Below, piece after piece: positions 53,225 through 62,368 of a DNA stretch of 64,000 nucleotides; position 1 is the stretch's first letter; every line of letters starts with the position of its first letter. The position numbers and the translations under genes were made by a program. Origin of the DNA: Paenibacillus sp. DMB5 (GTDB lineage Bacteria; Bacillota; Bacilli; Paenibacillales; Paenibacillaceae); assembly GCF_001517085.1 (NCBI RefSeq), contig NZ_LRAC01000010.1:1-64000 (forward strand). Direction: 5' to 3'. Below the pieces are notes generated by a model, which was not told where the DNA came from, searched no databases, and saw only the letters and a list, made by a program, of their open reading frames with translations.

Positions 53225-56200
53225 TTGAGAGTAATAAGACAAAACAAATGGGCCATTTGGCTCGGAGTAGTTATGCTGGTAACAGCACTTGCAACCACAA
53301 TAGGTTTCTTTTCAAATGTCAATGCAGATGCAGCAGAAACTCAAATTACTGAGGATATTGTTAAAAGCGTAACCCTGTCCGTCTATGAGAACGGCACGCA
53401 GGTTACGAGCAACGTGTATAAGCTGGATTCTACAGTTAAGCTGAATTTGACCTATGAGCTTCCGGATGCCAAATATGGAGAGGGTTCTACTTATTCCTAT
53501 ACTCTTCCGTCCCAGTTAAAAATTGATCAGACTTATTCTGGCATACTGGTTAACAGTGAATTTGCTGATGGTGTCGGCACTTATACGGTAGGTTCTGATA
53601 ATAAAGTCGTATTTAAATTCAATAAGAATATTGATGGCTTGTTTGATATAAAAGGAAGCTTTTGGGTGGAGTCCAAACTGAGCTCGACTACAGTTACCGG
53701 CAGTACGACGCAGGTGCTTCCTTTTCCGATCGCAGGAAATGCGAGTAATTCCATTACACTCCAGATTCAGCCCAATAACGGAAAGGCTGTCAGCAAATCC
53801 GGAGTCCCGCTGCCGCAAAAATATAATGCAAGCACGATTGAGTGGACGGTGGATGTGAATACATCTCTAAGCAGGCTCGCTAATGCATCCGTTACAGATA
53901 CGATTCCAACAGGTCTGGATTTGAATACGGTCTCCATAGCAGTATATGGTCTGAATGTGGATGTACAGGGAAACGTAACTCAAGGGGGGCAGCTCGATCC
54001 GGCACTGTATGATACGTCTGCAAGTACCGCGAGGAATTTGAACCTGAAATTTAATAATACGTTAAATGAAGCCTATCGGGTGAAGTTCTCAACCAGCATT
54101 ACAGATACAAGTAAATCCAGTTTTACTAACACAGCTACCCTAAATGGCAACGGGGCATCCCAAAGCGGAACGTCTTCAGCCGTGGGAGTCAGTTACGGGA
54201 AACCGCTTGAGAAGACTGCAGGCAGCTATAATTCAACAACGGAAACGATCAGCTGGCAAATTAAATTTAATTATGATGAAAAAACAATTACCGCGGATAA
54301 AGCTGTGCTAACCGACTATTTCAACATTAGCCAGGACTATGTTCCCGCATCGCTCAAAATTTTCAAAGTGAAGCTGGACCAAAATGGAAGTGGTACTGAT
54401 GATGGCCAGTTGACCGCAGGCACAGATTATACTGTGACTACACTGCCGGATACAGCGACTACAGCAGGCTTTAAAATCCAGTTCAACAATGATATCCAGT
54501 CAGCATACCGGATTGTCTACGATACCAAGGTAGCGGATCGGGTATATTCCGGTGAAAGTATTGTAAATAAAGTTACATACAACGGCCAGACTGTTCAAGC
54601 TTCGACTTCTACTACCCAACGGATTTTAAACAAACAGGCGCCTTCAGGTGTAAACTATTTGAACAAAACGGTAAACTGGACGATTAAGGTTAATGAAGAC
54701 AACAGAACGATGACAAATCTGTTGCTGACAGACAAATTTGATAATGCGGGCTTGAAGCTGACCGGAAAACCGGTTATTTCTCCTGCGCTGGTTGAAAACG
54801 TTGATTATACAATCACTAATTTAGGTTCTGGAGATTTCAGTGTAAATGATGGCTTCCAGATCAAATTTTTGAAGCCCATTACGGAGGCATATACGATCAC
54901 ATACAGCACTGAATTTGATTATTACAAACTAAAAACAGCCTCCAGCTACTTCAGGAATACTGCTTCCATTGTATGGGATGAAAAAACAACAACAGGTACA
55001 CAAACGTCGGCTCAAACGTTCACTCCACGAACCGAAGTCATCAAGAATGGCCTCAAGTCAGGCAGTTATGATGCAACGAGCAAGACCATCACCTGGAAGG
55101 TTGGCGCGAACTATAACAAAAGAGCGCTGGCCGCTGGTGCAGAGCTGGTAGACACGCTGCCGGCAAGCCAGCAGATGGCGGGCGGAGATGCCGGCTCGGT
55201 AAAAGTATATGATCTTACTTATACTTCTAACGGGAATCCGGTACAGGGAAGCCTTGTGAATGCTGCAGAGTATGAAGCGAGCGTAACCAGTGATGGACGT
55301 AAGCTTAAGGTTAAATTCAAGAACGATATCGACTATGCCTTCTATGTAATTTTCCAGACAGAGTTCATAGCCGGAGATATTAATCTGGATAAGGTAACCA
55401 ATACTGCAATTTTGAATGATGCACAGTCCAATGCGGTGTCGGAAACCTTAACCTCTCCAGAGGTAAGTGTTCCAAACGGCGGCCAATATGTGACTAAGAC
55501 CGGAACCAGAGACTCCTCGGATCAGACCATTATAAACTGGACCATGACCATTAACGCGAACCAGTCTGTAGTGGGCGATGCTCAGGTGGTGGATACTCCG
55601 AGTACAAATCAAGTGCTGCTGCCTGCCAGCTTCCAGCTTTATAAGACAACGGTGAACTCAAGCGGAGCAGTAACAGCAACATCTGTTAAACTGGCCCAGG
55701 GAACAGACTATACTCTTGAATTCCTGACAGACTCCAGCGGTAAGGACATCTTTAAGCTGACATTTAAGAATACGATATCCGAACCATACGTGCTTAAATA
55801 CCAGACTGTTATTACGGCTGTAGGAACTGTAGCGGTAACCAACGCAGTTTCTTTTACCGGAACGGGCTCAAAATCAGTAAGCAAGCCTTTTTCATACAGC
55901 AACAGCTTTACTATCGTTGATACCGGCGGTACGGGCAGCGGGGTAAAAGGGTCGCTCAAAGTACTTAAGACCAATGCGGATCAATCGCTAATCCTGCCTG
56001 GTGCCGAATTTTCCCTGGGCCGGATCGTAGGTAGTGAACTGAAGGAAACAAAGTATGCGACCAGCGATTCCGGCGGTAACCTGGAGTTCAAGGATTTGCG
56101 TGCGGGAAAATATATATTGAAGGAAACCAAGGCGCCAGCCGGTTATGCGGTTGATACTACAGAACGTACGGTGACTATCAATTCCTCCACACCAGTTCTG

Positions 56201-58285
56201 TTGACAGTGACCAATGATTTCAACGGTTCGCTCAAGGTAACCAAGGTGGCGAAAGAAAATACGGCTACTAAACTTGCAGGAGCAGTCTTTGAGCTATATA
56301 ACTCAGCCAATACACTGGTCGGTTCCGGAACTACGAATGCCAGCGGTGAATTGATTTTCACCAAGTTAATGGGTGGAAGCTACACTCTTAAGGAGACGAA
56401 GGCTCCGGACGGATATGTAATTACTGCCGGCAGTACCGCTGTAACCATTGATCCGGCACAACAAAAAACTTTAACCGTTACTAATGATAAAATAGTGCTC
56501 GGCTCGCTTAAGCTAACCAAGGTCGACTCGGCTAACCTGGCGAAAAAGCTGGCTGGAGCAGAATTCAAGCTTTATGACGCCAGCAGCAAGGCTTTGGTAG
56601 CAACGGCTACTACAGACGCGAACGGCGTTGTGGAGTTTAAGGATTTGAAGCTTGGAGCCTATACTTTCAAGGAAACGGTGGCTCCGTCCGGCTATGTGCT
56701 GGATTCGGCTGAACGCAGCGTTAATATTACTTCGGCCGTGCAAATTGTGCAGCAAATTACCAATAATGAACTTTTAGGCTCGATTAAGCTGACTAAAGTT
56801 GATGGGGATAACACCGCCAAGAAGCTGGCAGGAGCAGAGTTCAAGCTGTACAACGCCAGCGATGTTGTGGTCGCAACCGCTACTACAGACGCGAACGGCG
56901 TTGTGGAGTTTAAAGATTTGAAGCTTGGAACCTACACCTTCAAGGAAACGGCAGCTCCGGTCGGTTACGTGCTGAATGGAACCGAGCGCAGCGCGAATCT
57001 GACATTGGCCGCACCAAATGTGCAGCAGCAGATTACCAACAAAGAAATCCTGGGCTCATTGAAGCTGACGAAGGTCGATCAGGATGATACGACGAAGAAG
57101 CTGTCAGGAGCAGAGTTCAAGCTGTACAACGCCAGCGATGTTGTGGTCGCAACCGCTACTACGGACGCGAACGGCGTTGTGGAGTTTAAAGATCTGAAGC
57201 TAGGCGCTTACACCTTCAAGGAAACGGTGTCCCCTGTTGGGTACGTGCTGAATAGCACGGAGCGGAGCGCTAACCTGACTATAGCTGCACCAAATGTGCA
57301 GCAGCAGATTACGAATAAGGAAATCCTGGGCTCATTGAAGCTGACCAAGGTCGATCAGGATGATACGACGAAGAAGCTGTCAGGAGCAGAGTTCAAGCTG
57401 TACGATTCCAGCGATGCTGTGGTCGCAACAGCTACTACAGACGCTAACGGCGTTGTGGAGTTTAAGGATCTGAAGCTTGGAACCTACACCTTCAAGGAAA
57501 CGGTGGCCCCGGTCGGTTACATGCTGAATGGGACCGAGCGCAGCGCTAATCTGACTATAGCGGTGCCGAACGTGCAGCAGCAGATTACCAATAAGGCAAT
57601 ACCTGCAACACCTGCACCGACAGCTGCGCCAACGGCAACGGCCACACCGGCACCAGCTACGTCAAATCCGGGTACTCCGGCTTCGACACCAACCGCTTCT
57701 ACGGTACCGGGGGCTATTGTTACACCAGGACCTTCTGCAACGCCAACACCAGGTGTAACGGCAACACCAGGCCTGACAACACCAGGCCTGACAACACCAG
57801 GACCAACTGCTAGTCCGGCAACGCCTGCCGTGAGCAGTGCCCCAACACCGCAGGCTACAACAGCTACTACCATTTCGGATATCCCGATTGATGGCGAGAT
57901 TCCGCTGGGCGGCATTCCGAGCATCAGTGAGGAGCCGTCACATGGTACGGTTGTGGTTACACCGGATGGAACATGGACTTATACACCTGATCCCGGCTTT
58001 ACCGGGAAGGATAAGTTCACCGTCACTGTAACGGATGAGGACGGCAATGAGCAGGAGATTATCATTGAAGTTGATATTGATGAAGTACCGCTCGGTTCGG
58101 TACCTGATAATGACACTGGTACAGATAATAGTACTCACTCGGATAATGACATTAACGGCCTGCCCGGCAATCTTCCCAAAACAGGCGAAGAAAGTCCGCT
58201 TCCGCTGTATCTGACAGGCGGAGGACTTATGGTTCTCGGTATCTTCCTGGCCGTAAGATTCAGAACGCGCAACAAACAGGAATAG
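53225..58285 (+). CDS. Giant LPXTG-anchored surface adhesin with SpaA/Cna-B repeats
   Basis: 1686 residues, starting at a TTG after GAGGGAGAGGG. Signal peptide 1-36, cut near NADA. About residues 40-180 look like an adhesin head. Then come five or so blocks of 125-150 residues of collagen-binding (Cna) type, marked by ISWQIKFNYDEKTI, VNWTIKVNEDNRTM, ITWKVGANYNKRAL and INWTMTINANQSVV. Six SpaA prealbumin-like domains follow from about residue 915, with the isopeptide set Lys in LTKVD, Glu in FKETVAPVGY and Asn in QQITN. Then a Pro/Thr-rich stretch, an Ig-like domain (PDGTWTYTPDPGFTGKDKFT) and the sorting signal LPKTG (1650), a hydrophobic helix and RTRNKQE. No sortase gene is in the window. 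Lower GC than its neighbours. Confidence 0.93.
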   Translation: MRVIRQNKWAIWLGVVMLVTALATTIGFFSNVNADAAETQITEDIVKSVTLSVYENGTQVTSNVYKLDSTVKLNLTYELPDAKYGEGSTYSYTLPSQLKIDQTYSGILVNSEFADGVGTYTVGSDNKVVFKFNKNIDGLFDIKGSFWVESKLSSTTVTGSTTQVLPFPIAGNASNSITLQIQPNNGKAVSKSGVPLPQKYNASTIEWTVDVNTSLSRLANASVTDTIPTGLDLNTVSIAVYGLNVDVQGNVTQGGQLDPALYDTSASTARNLNLKFNNTLNEAYRVKFSTSITDTSKSSFTNTATLNGNGASQSGTSSAVGVSYGKPLEKTAGSYNSTTETISWQIKFNYDEKTITADKAVLTDYFNISQDYVPASLKIFKVKLDQNGSGTDDGQLTAGTDYTVTTLPDTATTAGFKIQFNNDIQSAYRIVYDTKVADRVYSGESIVNKVTYNGQTVQASTSTTQRILNKQAPSGVNYLNKTVNWTIKVNEDNRTMTNLLLTDKFDNAGLKLTGKPVISPALVENVDYTITNLGSGDFSVNDGFQIKFLKPITEAYTITYSTEFDYYKLKTASSYFRNTASIVWDEKTTTGTQTSAQTFTPRTEVIKNGLKSGSYDATSKTITWKVGANYNKRALAAGAELVDTLPASQQMAGGDAGSVKVYDLTYTSNGNPVQGSLVNAAEYEASVTSDGRKLKVKFKNDIDYAFYVIFQTEFIAGDINLDKVTNTAILNDAQSNAVSETLTSPEVSVPNGGQYVTKTGTRDSSDQTIINWTMTINANQSVVGDAQVVDTPSTNQVLLPASFQLYKTTVNSSGAVTATSVKLAQGTDYTLEFLTDSSGKDIFKLTFKNTISEPYVLKYQTVITAVGTVAVTNAVSFTGTGSKSVSKPFSYSNSFTIVDTGGTGSGVKGSLKVLKTNADQSLILPGAEFSLGRIVGSELKETKYATSDSGGNLEFKDLRAGKYILKETKAPAGYAVDTTERTVTINSSTPVLLTVTNDFNGSLKVTKVAKENTATKLAGAVFELYNSANTLVGSGTTNASGELIFTKLMGGSYTLKETKAPDGYVITAGSTAVTIDPAQQKTLTVTNDKIVLGSLKLTKVDSANLAKKLAGAEFKLYDASSKALVATATTDANGVVEFKDLKLGAYTFKETVAPSGYVLDSAERSVNITSAVQIVQQITNNELLGSIKLTKVDGDNTAKKLAGAEFKLYNASDVVVATATTDANGVVEFKDLKLGTYTFKETAAPVGYVLNGTERSANLTLAAPNVQQQITNKEILGSLKLTKVDQDDTTKKLSGAEFKLYNASDVVVATATTDANGVVEFKDLKLGAYTFKETVSPVGYVLNSTERSANLTIAAPNVQQQITNKEILGSLKLTKVDQDDTTKKLSGAEFKLYDSSDAVVATATTDANGVVEFKDLKLGTYTFKETVAPVGYMLNGTERSANLTIAVPNVQQQITNKAIPATPAPTAAPTATATPAPATSNPGTPASTPTASTVPGAIVTPGPSATPTPGVTATPGLTTPGLTTPGPTASPATPAVSSAPTPQATTATTISDIPIDGEIPLGGIPSISEEPSHGTVVVTPDGTWTYTPDPGFTGKDKFTVTVTDEDGNEQEIIIEVDIDEVPLGSVPDNDTGTDNSTHSDNDINGLPGNLPKTGEESPLPLYLTGGGLMVLGIFLAVRFRTRNKQE
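56501..57604 (+). repeat. Four direct 276-bp repeats in the adhesin gene
   Basis: Copies start at 56501, 56777, 57053 and 57329, each 92 codons (one SpaA-like domain). The last three are very similar in DNA (long identical stretches such as the segment coding GVVEFKDLKLG), which points to recent duplication or gene conversion. A 15-base repeat (CCAGGCCTGACAACA) follows at about 57767-57797. Confidence 0.9.
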
Positions 58286-58319
58286 TTTTTCAAACGATAA
58301 ATAACATTCATAGCAATGA

Positions 58320-58362
58320 AACACCCCACCTGATGAACCAACTTCTGGTGGGGTGTTTTTTT
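58320..58362 (+). terminator. Terminator after the adhesin gene
   Basis: AACACCCCACC and GGTGGGGTGTT pair perfectly around a 17-base loop and are followed by seven T. Confidence 0.92.
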
Positions 58363-58510
58363 GTGCTTATATTCAAGAATGTTTACGGACTTTTGCAGGG
58401 GATTCTACGGTAAAATAGGTATGAGAAATCTTTTTTGAAAAAACGTTAAGGCCTGCAGGGGAACCGGATTGCCCGGCGTCTAACGTTATGAAGAAGGAGG
58501 GGAGAACGAC

Positions 58511-59053
58511 TTGGAAGAGGCAGAATGGATTTCAGCCGTGCTTAACGGGCAGAGCCAGGCTTTTGGACATCTGGTGACGCGTTATCAGGGCATGGTATAC
58601 CGAGTGTGCATCAAAATAACGGGAGAAGCCGAGTCGGCCAAGGATATGGCCCAGGAAGTCTTCATCAAAGCCTACAAGGCGCTCCCCTCCTTCAGGGGAC
58701 AGTCCTCATTCTCTACCTGGCTGTACCGGATTGCATACAGGACCTGTCTGGACTGGAAACGGGCCAATGACAGGGAATGGCGCCACCGCAGTACGGCGGA
58801 TTATACAGAGAATGACTGGGTTACCTCGCATACGCCGGAGCAGGCAGCACTCAGCAAGGAAGCCTCACAGGAGCTGGATCAGAATCTGAACAGCCTCACG
58901 GAACCGTACCGGTCGGTCGTGCAGCTGTATTATTTTCAGCACCACTCCTATCAGGAAATTGCCGAACAGAAGGGCGTCTCGGTCAAAACAGTAGAATCAC
59001 AGCTCTACAGAGCCAGACAGATGATGAGGAAAAGCGGGGAGGAATGGCGATGA
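58511..59053 (+). CDS. ECF sigma factor (SigW/SigV-like)
   Basis: 180 residues, starting at TTG after AAGGAGGGG. Region 2 is AFGHLVTRYQGMVYRVCIKI followed by AKDMAQEVFIKAYKAL and FSTWLYRIAYRTCLDWKR; region 4 is QLYYFQHHSYQEIAEQKGVS followed by VKTVESQLYRARQMM. Directs RNA polymerase to stress promoters, probably of the envelope. Upstream, GGGGAACC and CGTTAT about 18 bases apart could be a self-controlled promoter, but the spacing is on the long side. Overlaps the anti-sigma gene by four bases. Confidence 0.93.
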   Translation: MEEAEWISAVLNGQSQAFGHLVTRYQGMVYRVCIKITGEAESAKDMAQEVFIKAYKALPSFRGQSSFSTWLYRIAYRTCLDWKRANDREWRHRSTADYTENDWVTSHTPEQAALSKEASQELDQNLNSLTEPYRSVVQLYYFQHHSYQEIAEQKGVSVKTVESQLYRARQMMRKSGEEWR

Positions 59054-59505
59054 ATTGTGCAACAGTCAAAGAATGGATGCCGCATTATATCGAAGGCACA
59101 CTGTCTCCGGAGATGGAGCTGAATCTCCGTCTGCACATCGAAGCTTGTCCCGGCTGCTCATCATGGCTGGAGGAGGCTAAAGCGCTCGCGGCACTGTGGA
59201 ATGAGATGGAAGCCGGATTAGAAACGGCGGACTCATGGGATTTTCCCGATATAACAAATGACGTAATGGAACATATTGGACAGCTTGAAGCGGGCCGCCG
59301 TGAGCGCGCCGTCAGAGCGACAGCAGCCCGGCGCCGTACTGCACCAGGCACCTCATGGATGCACTATGGAGTTGCAGTGGGCCTTACGTTCCTGCTGCTG
59401 CAGTTCGGGGTATTTGAGAATCTGGCCTACGGCATCACCGAGATCAATGGACAGATGTCGACATCCGTTACAGCATGGTTTAATGCCCAGGGCGGCCATA
59501 AATAG
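59050..59505 (+). CDS. Anti-sigma factor with zinc-finger (ZAS/zf-HC2) domain
   Basis: 151 residues from the ATG at 59050 (GGGAGG upstream), overlapping the sigma stop. Zinc-binding motif CATVKEWMPHYIEG followed by HIEACPGC (H-x3-C-x2-C), then a linker, one membrane span (about residues 104-122) and a short outer tail. It should hold the sigma factor at the membrane until a signal leads to proteolysis. Confidence 0.9.
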   Translation: MNCATVKEWMPHYIEGTLSPEMELNLRLHIEACPGCSSWLEEAKALAALWNEMEAGLETADSWDFPDITNDVMEHIGQLEAGRRERAVRATAARRRTAPGTSWMHYGVAVGLTFLLLQFGVFENLAYGITEINGQMSTSVTAWFNAQGGHK

Positions 59506-59570
59506 AAGCATAATCAGATATTGAATCACGAAACGAATTTTGAAAGAAAACAAAGCGAAGAAGTAATGCT

Positions 59571-59588
59571 CACCAAACTTTTAGGAGG
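59571..59588 (+). promoter_or_regulatory. Leader motif with ribosome binding site of the TM2-like gene
   Basis: CACCAAACTTTTAGGAGG, seven bases before the ATG at 59596. Same block as before recQ and the Gly/Tyr-rich gene; the sequence just upstream (AAAGCGAAGAAGTAATGCT) is also alike. Confidence 0.65.
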
Positions 59589-59595
59589 ATATAGT

Positions 59596-60093
59596 ATGAT
59601 TAAGAAAAAACGCTGGCTTACCTTTTTCCTGGCGCTTGTACCTGGCTTGGGACATTTATATCTTGGCTTTAAAAAGCTGGGACTGCAGTATATGATCGGA
59701 GCCTCGGCGTGTATCATTTTTATTCCATCCATGCCGACGGTGTTCCCGTTCGCACTTGCCGCTCTCTGGTTCTATCAATTATTTGATGCCCTGCAAAAAG
59801 CGGCCTGGATGAAGCTGACGATCGCCGAGCATGAGCGGATGATGTTCCATCCGGACAGCTATGGAGCCCCGTGGAGCATGGGTTTGCCTCCGGTATCGGA
59901 GTATCCGCAGGATGATGTAAATCCTGTATGGCTGGGCATCGGCTGTGTGGCGGCAGGCTTCCTGCTGCTGGTGGCTACCGCTTTTCCGTGGCTCTGGCGT
60001 ATTCTTACCGATATGAATATCGGGTCCATTCTTCTGTCGCTGGCCCTGATCGGATACGGCTTCAGAATGCTCAAAAAAAACTCAAAAGTATAG
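59596..60093 (+). CDS. Membrane protein with TM2-like motif
   Basis: 165 residues. The N-terminal part FFLALVPGLGHLYLGFKKLG is the P-G-x-G-x-x-Y-L-G pattern of TM2-type proteins; hydrophobic segments at about 7-20, 30-60, 115-135 and 140-155. It stands between the anti-sigma gene and the DUF4097 gene and may be a further envelope-stress component. Function not known. The third in-frame ATG is used because of the ribosome binding site. Confidence 0.8.
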   Translation: MIKKKRWLTFFLALVPGLGHLYLGFKKLGLQYMIGASACIIFIPSMPTVFPFALAALWFYQLFDALQKAAWMKLTIAEHERMMFHPDSYGAPWSMGLPPVSEYPQDDVNPVWLGIGCVAAGFLLLVATAFPWLWRILTDMNIGSILLSLALIGYGFRMLKKNSKV

Positions 60094-60111
60094 GAAATGG
60101 GGATTTCATCC

Positions 60112-61203
60112 ATGGGGAGATGGAAAATCGGCAGCTTCTCTGCCGCAATCGGCTGCATCGCAGTGGGTGTATTAATAGTTTTGGCTCAATATGATGTGGT
60201 TTCATACGATACCCTGGGTTATTTGTGGCCGGCATTACTTATTCTGTTCGGACTGGAAATGCTGATCCGGCTGTTCATCCGGTCAGATGTCAAAACCCGT
60301 GTCAGCGGCTGGGCCATTCTGCTGATTATCGTGCTGGTGCTGGCAAGCGGCGGGCAGACCGTGCTGGCTGGCGGAACACTCGGCGGAATTTTCGGCCGGA
60401 CGCAGCTGACCCCGCTCAGTGGTACAGTGGACATTCAGTCCAAGATCAAGCGCGTGAAGATTGAGCTGCCAAGCGGAAAGGTTATGATTCAAGGGACTGA
60501 CGGGAACACCCTTGATTATGAGGGCAAGCTTGAGCTTCCGGGCAAAGACGAAAGTGAAGCAGCGGACGCTATGGAGAAGAAATGGAAGGTGTCTGAAGAA
60601 GGGGATACGCTTGTTCTGAAGCTGGATCTGGAGACGAACTGGCTGTCAAACATTCGCTTCGGCATCTATACCAAGGAACCGTATTTGAATATCAGCCTTC
60701 CGCAGAATCTGGCGGCCCTGATAGAGACCAGCGACGGGGCAGTTGAAGCCGCCAATCTTGCGGCAGGCATTGAGGTCGATACCAGCAACGGTACACTGGA
60801 TATTCATGATATCACCGGCGGAGTTGATGCCCACACCAGCAATGGGACCATTTCCGTACAGAATGTGCAGGGGGAAACCGAGCTTTCCAGCTCCAATGGT
60901 GCAATCACGCTTACCAATATTGACGGCTCAGTGTCGGCAGAGAGCAGCAACGGCAGAATCACCGTTAACTCTGCAGTTACAGGCGATTGGGAGCTGGACT
61001 CCAGCAACGGCAAAATAACCGTCAGCCTGCCGGCGGCAACAGACGCTGAGATCAATGCAGAGACGAGCAACGGCGGATTGAAGGGGAATGTTAACTGGAA
61101 CCGCGATGAAGATAACCAGGGTTCAGCAGTGCTGGGGACTGGAAAACATGAGGTTTCCCTGTCAACCAGTAACGGTGCAATTACTGTAGATACAGCCGAA
61201 TAA
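60112..61203 (+). CDS. DUF4097 protein with LiaF-like membrane part
   Basis: 363 residues from the ATG at 60112. Residues 1-95 hold three to four short hydrophobic segments (GCIAVGVLIVLAQYD, LWPALLILFGLEMLI, WAILLIIVLVLASG) as in LiaI/LiaF-type proteins. The rest is a DUF4097 beta-helix, with about eight turns of a motif like TSNGTLDIHD or SSNGAITLTN, thought to be outside the membrane. In related operons such proteins act in cell-envelope stress sensing. Last gene of the sigma operon; a terminator follows. Confidence 0.88.
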   Translation: MGRWKIGSFSAAIGCIAVGVLIVLAQYDVVSYDTLGYLWPALLILFGLEMLIRLFIRSDVKTRVSGWAILLIIVLVLASGGQTVLAGGTLGGIFGRTQLTPLSGTVDIQSKIKRVKIELPSGKVMIQGTDGNTLDYEGKLELPGKDESEAADAMEKKWKVSEEGDTLVLKLDLETNWLSNIRFGIYTKEPYLNISLPQNLAALIETSDGAVEAANLAAGIEVDTSNGTLDIHDITGGVDAHTSNGTISVQNVQGETELSSSNGAITLTNIDGSVSAESSNGRITVNSAVTGDWELDSSNGKITVSLPAATDAEINAETSNGGLKGNVNWNRDEDNQGSAVLGTGKHEVSLSTSNGAITVDTAE

Positions 61204-61204
61204 C

Positions 61205-61251
61205 AAAAGGAGCAGCCGCCCGGACATTGTCCGGCGGTGCTGCTCCTTTTT
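61205..61251 (+). terminator. Terminator of the sigma factor operon
   Basis: AAAGGAGCAGC and GCTGCTCCTTTT pair, with an inner CCGGACAATGTCCGG-like stem; T tract follows. Weak T tract on the minus strand as well. Confidence 0.85.
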
Positions 61252-61294
61252 GCTGATCTGTATGAGGTTAAGGGAGTGCTAATAGTCAGGTTTG

Positions 61295-62275
61295 TTACCA
61301 GGCATACGCCTTCGGTGCTGCTCCGCCGGGACCCGGGAAAATTTCGTCCAGCCGCTTCAGCACGCTCTCTTCCAGCACAACCTCAAGGCAGCGCAGTGCG
61401 CTTTCGAACTGTTCCAGTGTGCGCGGTCCGATAATAGGCGCTGTTACAGCAGGATTAGCCAGCAGCCAGGCCAGGGCGATATTGTCCTGCGGCTCCCCAA
61501 GCTCACGGCTTAACTCAGCAAAGGCTTCAAGCTGGCTCTTATGCTGTTCTATGCGTTCGGCATTGCCGCCGCTGCGGCTGCCCTCAATCTTCATAAGGGC
61601 GTTGCGGCCCAGCAATCCCCCGTCCAGCGGACTCCATGGGATAACGCCAAGACCGAGTTTCTGCGCTGCCGGAAGCACCTCAAGCTCGGGCAGGCGGCAG
61701 GTCAGGCTGTATTTATGCTGCTCGGATACCAGGCCGAGGAAGCCGCGTGCCTTTGCCTCGGACTGGGCAATGGCAATGTCCCACCCCGCGAAATTACTGG
61801 AGCCGACATAACCGACTTTGCCCTGGTTCACGGCAAGCTCAAACGCGCCCCACAGCTCGTCCCAGGACACGCTGCGGTCAACGTGGTGCATCTGATACAG
61901 CTCGATGTGATCGGTCTGCAGGCGCTGCAGGGAGCCTTCCAGGTGGCGGCGGATTATATATGAGGAGAGACCGCTTTCATCGTTAGGGCCGTCAAGCTTG
62001 TCGCTCATGGCACCGTACACCTTGGTAGCAAGCACTACTTTCTCGCGACGTCCGCCGCCCTGCTTGAACCAGCGTCCAATAATGGTCTCTGTAAGCCCGG
62101 AGTTTTCGCCCCAGCCGTAAATGTTGGCGGTATCGAAGAAATTCACTCCTGCATCAAGCGCAGCGTCCATAATGCGAAAGGCTTCCTTCTCGTCCGTAAT
62201 AGGGCCGAAATTCATTGTGCCCAGACAGAGACGGCTGACCTTCAAACCGGATTTTCCAAGCTTAGTATACTGCAT
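61295..62275 (-). CDS. Aldo/keto reductase
   Basis: 326 residues, (beta/alpha)8 barrel. The catalytic tetrad can be read: Asp in NFFDTANIYG with Tyr, Lys in VVLATKVYGAM and His in ELYQMHHVDRSV. NADPH-binding end TLEQFESALRCLE. Typical of the YghZ/Gpr-like AKR group reducing aldehydes or methylglyoxal. AGGAGT before the ATG. Stands alone on the minus strand between the sigma operon and a glycosyltransferase gene. Confidence 0.94.
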   Translation of the reverse strand: MQYTKLGKSGLKVSRLCLGTMNFGPITDEKEAFRIMDAALDAGVNFFDTANIYGWGENSGLTETIIGRWFKQGGGRREKVVLATKVYGAMSDKLDGPNDESGLSSYIIRRHLEGSLQRLQTDHIELYQMHHVDRSVSWDELWGAFELAVNQGKVGYVGSSNFAGWDIAIAQSEAKARGFLGLVSEQHKYSLTCRLPELEVLPAAQKLGLGVIPWSPLDGGLLGRNALMKIEGSRSGGNAERIEQHKSQLEAFAELSRELGEPQDNIALAWLLANPAVTAPIIGPRTLEQFESALRCLEVVLEESVLKRLDEIFPGPGGAAPKAYAW

Positions 62276-62368
62276 TTCACATTCACTCCTTTTATGAAAT
62301 AGACCAGTGCTTCATGGAAAACAACAGCATGTTTATTGTATCCAACCCGGGAATGAAGAGCAAATAGG

